Shown here piece after piece: positions 39,535 through 44,264 of a stretch of DNA of 44,264 nt. Source of the stretch: Actinomycetota bacterium (GTDB lineage: Bacteria; Actinomycetota; Thermoleophilia; Gaiellales; Gaiellaceae); the NCBI GenBank assembly GCA_003152275.1, contig PLZU01000077.1, forward strand, positions 1 to 44,264, written 5' to 3'. How positions within the stretch are numbered: the stretch's first letter is position 1; the number at the start of each line of letters is the position of its first letter. The notes beneath the pieces are model-generated. The model saw only the letters and a program-made list of their open reading frames with translations, had not been told where the DNA came from and made no database searches. The position numbers were made by a program, and so were the translations under genes.

Positions 39535-40689
39535 TCAGATGAGCGGCGGTACCACCACGAGCGGTGGGCGCGAGGAGTGCAGTTGAACATGGGCCGCGAG
39601 CCTCGTGCGCAGCTCTCCCGGGTCGTCCTTCGAGTCCCAGAAGAACCACGGGATCTTGTCTAGATCGAACGGCGGCTTTGTGCCATTGCGCGCTGTGATG
39701 ATCACCCGCTGCGCCCGGCCCAGCGCATAGCCGAGCTCGGCCAGACAATTCGGTCGAAGCTCGGTCAGATCGACCACAACCAGCGAGCTGAAGAACAGGC
39801 GAGCGAAGATCTCGTCGTTCATCCACGCGCGCTCAGGCTCATCCCGACCCATCTCGAACCTCGCAAAGCCCAACGCGGCCACGACCGGATCGACGGCCTC
39901 GCGGAAGAACCTTTCTACCTCGACGAAGACCGGAACCGAAGAGTCAAGCAGGCGGACGTAGAAGCACAGCGGTGGCTCGAGCTCGCGAACGAGCTGGAGG
40001 ACGCGCTCCGCGAGTACATCGGCCGTTCTTCCCTCGTTGCGCGTTGACAGTCCAGCGAGGCGACCCGCGCCCGGCACATCGTTCGGAAGCCTTAGGAAGT
40101 TGCTCGGGTTTCTGAGCGCCCGCGCGGCGAGCCCGGCTCCGCCCACAACGTCGTCGCCTCGGCTCGCCCCGATGTCGAAGTCGAGCGGGACAATTGACCT
40201 ACCGCTCTGCGCGTAGAGGTTCGCGAGGTGCTCCACTCCCGCGCCTCCTCCTAGCGTCAGCAGAACGTCACCGGCGTTCGCCTGCTCAATCCGGATCAGA
40301 GCTCCCGAGCGCCATCCCTCAGGCAACACGCTAAGGTCGAGCGCGCTGGCCGCGAGAAGCGCATCGAGCACAGCCCGCCGATGGTCCGGCACCTGATCCA
40401 GACCTCGCTGGCTCGCGCCAGCTATGAGAAGTGGGCCGCGGGCAGTCTGTGCCGCAGCAGCGCCACTCTCTACGGCTGCGAGCGCTGCTTCGAGCGCGGT
40501 CCAGTCGAAGACCAGCGCCGGCGCCCCGGCGCCATGGACAGGCTCGGCACCGATGCCAACGACGAACGAACCCCCTTCGGACGCGTGTCTCCGAACGACA
40601 TCAGCGACGACCGCGTGCGCAAGGTTGAGGAGAGCAACATCGCAGTCGCCACTTGCGCTCCCAGCGATGTGAAGGCGTGGAAGAAAGAT
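39535..40689 (-). CDS. SLOG plus nucleoside-deoxyribosyltransferase/TIR-like protein, non-canonical start
   Basis: The first ATG/GTG/TTG in frame is GTG 40392 (285 aa), but protein-like sequence continues about 99 codons upstream to near 40689 (ATC): IFLPRLHIAGSASGDCD, HAVVADVVRRHASEGGSF, VVGIGAEPVHG, ALVFDWTALEAALAAVE, GPLLIAGASQRGLDQ. An in-frame stop lies at about 40810. Full length would be about 384 aa. Next comes a SLOG-like Rossmann unit GDVLLTLGGGAGVEHLA ... RSIVPLDFDIGAS. The C-terminal domain (AWMNDEIFARLFFSSLVVVD, LTELRPNCLAELGYALG, PPFDLDKIPWFFW) resembles NDT/TIR-like enzymes. SLOG could sense the CD-NTase product, and the C-terminal domain could cleave NAD or nucleotides. Confidence 0.75.
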   Translation of the reverse strand: MFLPRLHIAGSASGDCDVALLNLAHAVVADVVRRHASEGGSFVVGIGAEPVHGAGAPALVFDWTALEAALAAVESGAAAAQTARGPLLIAGASQRGLDQVPDHRRAVLDALLAASALDLSVLPEGWRSGALIRIEQANAGDVLLTLGGGAGVEHLANLYAQSGRSIVPLDFDIGASRGDDVVGGAGLAARALRNPSNFLRLPNDVPGAGRLAGLSTRNEGRTADVLAERVLQLVRELEPPLCFYVRLLDSSVPVFVEVERFFREAVDPVVAALGFARFEMGRDEPERAWMNDEIFARLFFSSLVVVDLTELRPNCLAELGYALGRAQRVIITARNGTKPPFDLDKIPWFFWDSKDDPGELRTRLAAHVQLHSSRPPLVVVPPLI

Positions 40690-40715
40690 CGCTGAGACTT
40701 CTTGCCCTGGTCGAT

Positions 40716-40922
40716 CTAAGCGGCCACGCCGAGCGCGAGCCTCGGCGTGAAGTTCGGGTAGGTGAGGCGGGTGTAATCCAGGGCCAACCGTTCCGCCTCG
40801 GATACTTGTTTACCCTCGCGGATGTACCAGTTCAACATCATCTTGAACGTAGCCTGGTCCATGTCGCCTCGCGTCTTGTCGTACCGCGCGCAAGCCGCCT
40901 TGCTAACTGCCTTCCAGGACAT
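40716..40922 (-). CDS. Small hypothetical protein (68 aa)
   Basis: ATG 40922 to TAG 40716. The sequence is amphipathic and protein-like (ATFKMMLNWYIREGKQVSEA, ERLALDYTRLTYPNF), with a basic N-terminus (SWKAVSKAACARYDKTRGD). I recognise no family. It lies immediately upstream of the SLOG/NDT gene on the same strand and could share its transcript. The N-terminus may extend to an upstream start (40967), adding 15 residues. Confidence 0.6.
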   Translation of the reverse strand: MSWKAVSKAACARYDKTRGDMDQATFKMMLNWYIREGKQVSEAERLALDYTRLTYPNFTPRLALGVAA

Positions 40923-41033
40923 GCGACAAGCGTACCAAGGGGTCCTGGCATCGGCCCCGGCGCGCACCGAGAACCCAAGAGCGTTGGGCGGCAGCTCTGA
41001 ACAACACGCCGGTTGTCACTGGAGGCGACAACG

Positions 41034-41055
41034 CGATGGGGTCTGGATGGGGCGG
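41034..41055 (+). repeat. Right candidate integrase arm-type site
   Basis: CGATGGGGTCTGGATGGGGC plus GG, differing from the left copy at 22761-22782 in 2 of 22 bases, in the same orientation, 118 bases inside attR. The stretch 40923-41172 otherwise holds no gene I can support. Confidence 0.5.
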
Positions 41056-41172
41056 GACTCTCCGAAGACCCCATGGAAGGGCGTGCAACCCCTACACGCC
41101 GGAACGGACGAAACGCCTGCTAATCGGGCTCTTCCGGGCTTTCCGATGGAGGATCGTGTTTACCCTTGCGTC

Positions 41173-41220
41173 GCCTGTCACGCCGGAGGTCGCGGGTTCG
41201 AGTCCCGTCGCTCCCGCTTT
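41173..41220 (+). repeat. attR: 48-bp direct repeat, remnant tRNA-Asp 3' end
   Basis: Identical to 22657-22704. The 5' half of the tRNA is absent here (preceded by unrelated TACCCTTGCGTC), so this is not a functional tRNA but the far attachment site of the island. Confidence 0.95.
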
Positions 41221-41247
41221 TCACCCACCGCGTTCACTGCGACGTGG

Positions 41248-44200
41248 TCAACTCGAAGGCGAAGCAGTCGCCTTGAGGTCGGCCTCGCTCTCGCGAAGGT
41301 ACCGGGTGGCGCGCACCGATCGATAGAACTCCAGCGCCCGCTCGCGCTGGACACCAGCTTCGTCCGTGCGATCCGCCGCAACCAGCGTCTGCGCGCCGCG
41401 AAGACGGAAGTGCGCCGCGTACGTCTCGGCACCGGCCGAGGCGAGGATCTCGGCTGCGTCCAGAATCGCGCCCCGCGCCAGGGCTTCCGCCGCCCGATGC
41501 CACACGCGCTCGGGATGGCCTGCGGCAATCTTCGCGAGCGGATCGAGCGGAAGGCCGAGCTCGTCCAACGCGGCCGCTACCTCGAAGAGCTCGTGGGGCC
41601 AGACAAATGCGTGCGGGTCGACTTCGTTCAGGATCTCTTCGAGCTCGCCGGCGAGTGCTTCCGCTTCGCCCCGGCGATCTGTTGCCAGTGCAACGCGCAC
41701 GCCCGTCGCGAGCAGGCGGGCTCGCGAATCGACGTCCTGCTCGGCGGCGTCAAACTCGAGCCCCCGCTGGACATCGGCCCATGCGCCCGGAAGCTCGTTG
41801 CGACCGAGGCGGACTGTGGCACGAAGCATCAACGCACCGTCGTGCCACTGCCGCGCGAGCGGATCCGCGAGAAGTTCGTCGGCAAGCCGGAATGTCGTGT
41901 CCCAGTCGCCCAGCAGGAAGCTATTGGCACACAGCATCAGGGCGCCCCAGCGCGCGTCAGTTTGCATCCCATAGTGCCGCGCGTTCGCGAGACGAGTCTC
42001 GAACATCTCGCACGCCTCCCGCATGCGGCCGGCGGCGACGTAGGCCCAGCCGAGATTGTTGTAGATGCGCCCGAGCTCGAAAGGCGAGCAGTGCTCGAGG
42101 GCCAAGCGCAGGCTATCCTCGAGATCCTCGAGGCCGCCGAAGTCGTCGAGTCCCACTCTCGCATGGCCGATCGTGTTCAACGCGTTCGCCCACAGATCGT
42201 AGAGGGCGAGCTCCTCGGCGAGCGCAAGGGCCTCGCGTCCGATCGGAATCGCGTCCTCCTCGTGGGCGGTCACCGCGAGCAGGCGCGCCTGATTCGCGAG
42301 CACAAAGGTCTTCGTCCGGCTCGGGGGCGTGGCTTGCACCATCGCCGCGGCCTGCGCCGCGTGTTCGAGCGCGCGCTTGTCGTCGTCTTGGAAGTAGAAC
42401 GCCAGCGCCAGGAGCGTCTCGGCCTCGGCCGCACGCTCCGAGTTCCCGTCGGCGAGCAGCGCGTCGCGAGCCTCGACCAACGGCTCGAGCCGCCGATCGA
42501 CGTGAAAGCCGGCCTCCGCGCGCCGGAAGACGAGCTCGCCCCGCTCCGGGTCGTCGACCGGCCAGAGTTGAAGCGCGCTCTCGTAGAACTCGAGAGCCAC
42601 TCCATACGTGAAGAGCGCCGCGGCGCGATCGCCCGCGTTACGGAACGCTCGTCGCGCGTGCTCCTCGAATCCGCTTGCATCGTTCCCCGCAGCCCTCGCA
42701 AGTTCGAGCGCCGAGAGGTAGTGGTGGGCGACGCTCTCCGCGTGGTCCTCGGCCCGTCCGAGCGACTCGATCCATGCGGCCGCGCGCGCGTGTTTGTCGG
42801 CGCGCGCGGCGCGGGGAATCTCGCCGTACGCGACGTCGCGAACGAGCAGATGCTGAAACGCATATTCGCCATCATCTGCGACCGACGAGCGGCGTTCGCG
42901 GCGGACGAACTCCTTACGCTCGAGCGCATGCAATAGCTCCTCCGCCTGCCAGGTGTCGACACCAGCGACCGCGCCGACGGCGCCGAGCCAGAAGACTCCT
43001 CCCACGACGGCAGCATCCTGGAGCAGAGCCTTCTCGGCCTGGGGGAGCGCGTCGATGCGCGCCGCGATGATCGCCTGAACCGTCTCCGGCAGCTCGGGCG
43101 TCGACGTGCGGCTCTCGGACAGTATGCGCGCGAACTGCTCGGCGTAGAGCGGATTCCCGCCGGCGGCCGCGAGCAAGGTCGTCTGCGTCTCGGCGGGCAA
43201 GACCGAACGACGGAGGAGATCGCCGAGCAGCTTCGCCGTGTGCACGTCGGAGAGCGGCGAGAGCGAGATCGTCGTTGCGTTGGACTTCCCGCCCGCCCAG
43301 CCCGGACGACGGGTCAGGAGCTCGGGTCTGGCGGTGCACACGACGAGGATCGGAACGCCAGTGGCCCACTCGACGAGGTGATCGACGAAGTCGAGAACGC
43401 CATCGTCGGCCCAGTGCAAGTCCTCGAGCACGAGCACCAGCGGCCGCTGTTCGGCAAGGGCCTCGAGAAAGCGGCGCCACGCCGCGAAAGCCTCCGACCG
43501 GCGCTCCTCCGACGATCCACCTACGCCGCCCAGCCCGACGAGCGGCCGGAGCTGGTTCGCGACGCGTTCGGGCTCGGGCGGGTCCGCCGCGACTACGGCG
43601 GCGGCGAGTTTCTGGTCGGCAACCGCGGCTGAGTCGCTGTCAAGGATCTCGGCCTGTGCCTTGACGATCTCCGCGAGCGGCCCGAACGTGACCGCCTCGC
43701 CGTACGGAAGAGCGCGGCCGCGGCGCCAAGTGACAAGGTCACCGTGCGTCTCGATCGAGCGGCCAAGCTCGTAGACGAGCCGGCTCTTTCCGATCCCTGG
43801 CACCCCGACGACCGTGACGAGCTGGGGGGAGCGCTCGCGCTTGACGCGCGCAAGCGCGTCCGTGAGCACGTCGAGCTCCTCCGAGCGTCCCACGAGCCGA
43901 GCGGCGTGGCCGCGCTCGCCGCCCACACGCGAGCGCGGCTCGATTGCGACCCACACCGGCACCGGCTCCGCCTTCCCTTTCGCGCCGACCGGCTCCGCGT
44001 CTCGGTAGACGATCACGTCCCTGGTTGCGCGGTAGGTCTGCTCGCCGACGAGGATCCCGTCCACCGGAGCCGCCGCCTGCAAGCGCGCTGCCGTATTGAC
44101 GACGTCGCCGGAGGCCATCCCTTCCCCCGCCTCCGGCCGTGCGCCGAGGGCGACCAGGGCCTCGCCCGTGTTCACGGCGAGTCGCACGTGCAGATCCGGC

Positions 44201-44264
44201 TCGCCTGCAGTCCAGTCCCGGATCGCCAGCGCCGCCCGTACCGCCCGTTCGGGGTCGTCCTCGT
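41248..44264 (-). CDS. Adenylate-cyclase-domain / AAA-ATPase / TPR signalling protein (partial at 5' end)
   Basis: The frame stays open through the right edge (GAG codon at 44262), so the start is outside; an internal GTG at 44187 is not the start. Visible order from the N-terminal side: the end of a class III nucleotide-cyclase domain (RLAVNTGEALVALGARP, ASGDVVNTAARLQAAAP), an AAA/STAND ATPase (VVGVPGIGKSRLVYELGRS Walker A, VLVLEDLHWADDGVLDFV Walker B), and over 500 residues of TPR-like helices. Such proteins act as large transcriptional or signalling switches in actinobacteria. About 1,005 residues are visible. It lies outside the island. Confidence 0.92.
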   Translation of the reverse strand, partial: EDDPERAVRAALAIRDWTAGEPDLHVRLAVNTGEALVALGARPEAGEGMASGDVVNTAARLQAAAPVDGILVGEQTYRATRDVIVYRDAEPVGAKGKAEPVPVWVAIEPRSRVGGERGHAARLVGRSEELDVLTDALARVKRERSPQLVTVVGVPGIGKSRLVYELGRSIETHGDLVTWRRGRALPYGEAVTFGPLAEIVKAQAEILDSDSAAVADQKLAAAVVAADPPEPERVANQLRPLVGLGGVGGSSEERRSEAFAAWRRFLEALAEQRPLVLVLEDLHWADDGVLDFVDHLVEWATGVPILVVCTARPELLTRRPGWAGGKSNATTISLSPLSDVHTAKLLGDLLRRSVLPAETQTTLLAAAGGNPLYAEQFARILSESRTSTPELPETVQAIIAARIDALPQAEKALLQDAAVVGGVFWLGAVGAVAGVDTWQAEELLHALERKEFVRRERRSSVADDGEYAFQHLLVRDVAYGEIPRAARADKHARAAAWIESLGRAEDHAESVAHHYLSALELARAAGNDASGFEEHARRAFRNAGDRAAALFTYGVALEFYESALQLWPVDDPERGELVFRRAEAGFHVDRRLEPLVEARDALLADGNSERAAEAETLLALAFYFQDDDKRALEHAAQAAAMVQATPPSRTKTFVLANQARLLAVTAHEEDAIPIGREALALAEELALYDLWANALNTIGHARVGLDDFGGLEDLEDSLRLALEHCSPFELGRIYNNLGWAYVAAGRMREACEMFETRLANARHYGMQTDARWGALMLCANSFLLGDWDTTFRLADELLADPLARQWHDGALMLRATVRLGRNELPGAWADVQRGLEFDAAEQDVDSRARLLATGVRVALATDRRGEAEALAGELEEILNEVDPHAFVWPHELFEVAAALDELGLPLDPLAKIAAGHPERVWHRAAEALARGAILDAAEILASAGAETYAAHFRLRGAQTLVAADRTDEAGVQRERALEFYRSVRATRYLRESEADLKATASPSS

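Larger units (their letters stand above)
22657..41220. mobile_element. Integrative genomic (defence) island in tRNA-Asp
   Basis: The element runs between two perfect 48-bp copies of the tRNA-Asp 3' end, with a tyrosine integrase and a small HTH (excisionase-like) gene at the left end. Cargo is almost entirely defence and DNA-processing genes. There are no conjugation, capsid or replication genes, so it is probably a mobilised or satellite-type island rather than a prophage or ICE. Genes on both sides (MarP-like protease, cyclase/ATPase) look chromosomal. Confidence 0.92.

Noticed and set aside
22657-41220. Prophage or conjugative element
   Set aside because: No capsid, portal, terminase, tail, relaxase or type IV secretion genes are visible between the att sites.
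1-44264. CRISPR arrays
   Set aside because: No regularly spaced direct repeats or cas genes were seen.

Overview
The window is high-GC DNA with dense, often overlapping genes, frequent GTG/TTG starts and several apparently leaderless promoters. Together with a CtpE-like P-type ATPase, a MarP-like CvpA/serine protease, a CGNR zinc-finger regulator and a CAP-domain protein, this points to an Actinomycetota chromosome. My guess is a deep-branching lineage such as Thermoleophilia; this is inference from gene content, not from a phylogenetic marker.

Left part, about 1-22.6 kb, is ordinary chromosome. It holds the end of gltB with gltD (glutamate synthase), an HNH-repeat protein coupled to gltD, a putative zincin, a hotdog thioesterase, a DUF4389 membrane protein, an intradiol-dioxygenase-like protein and a CAP protein. 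A minus-strand run follows: FAD oxidoreductase, CDP-alcohol phosphatidyltransferase, folE and a RibD-like reductase. A pterin carbinolamine dehydratase is transcribed divergently. Then come a four-Cys microprotein, an NlpC/P60 hydrolase behind a very structured leader, the P-type ATPase, regulators, hydrolases, a MOSC protein, an M55 peptidase, an SDR, and a homocysteine methyltransferase/MTHFR fusion behind a structured, terminator-ended RNA. The MarP-like protease and tRNA-Asp(GTC) close this part.

Middle part, 22,657-41,220, is an integrated genomic island of about 18.5 kb. A tyrosine integrase sits against the 3' half of tRNA-Asp. A perfect 48-bp copy of that tRNA 3' end recurs at 41,173-41,220, giving attL and attR. 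Paired GATGGGG-type repeats lie just inside both ends and may be integrase arm sites. The island is packed with defence genes: an XRE/nucleotidyltransferase pair, a RadC-like protein, a type I restriction-modification operon (hsdR, hsdM, hsdS) with an AbiEi/AbiEii toxin-antitoxin nested between hsdR and hsdM, a divergent Mrr-type endonuclease, and a multi-gene nucleotide-signalling system.

That last system is the most notable. A CD-NTase with an eight-glycine N-terminus is preceded in the same operon by a TGT-like protein (Cap10-like), a QueC-like ligase (Cap9-like), a two-TM SLATT/DUF4231 protein and a SLOG plus deoxyribosyltransferase/TIR-like protein. Next to them lies an OGG-type HhH glycosylase (Cap11-like) coupled to a PfkB kinase, and between the two blocks sits a DEDDh exonuclease on the opposite strand. 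This is the gene set of type IV CBASS. In that system the QueC-like protein is reported to attach a 7-deazaguanine to the N-terminal glycine of the CD-NTase, and the poly-Gly start fits this. The PfkB kinase, the exonuclease and the SLOG/NDT-like protein look like additions to the usual set. The SLOG gene has no ATG/GTG/TTG start for the full length of its apparent coding region.

Right part, 41,248-44,264, is chromosome again: a large adenylate-cyclase/AAA-ATPase/TPR signalling protein whose 5' end lies beyond the window.
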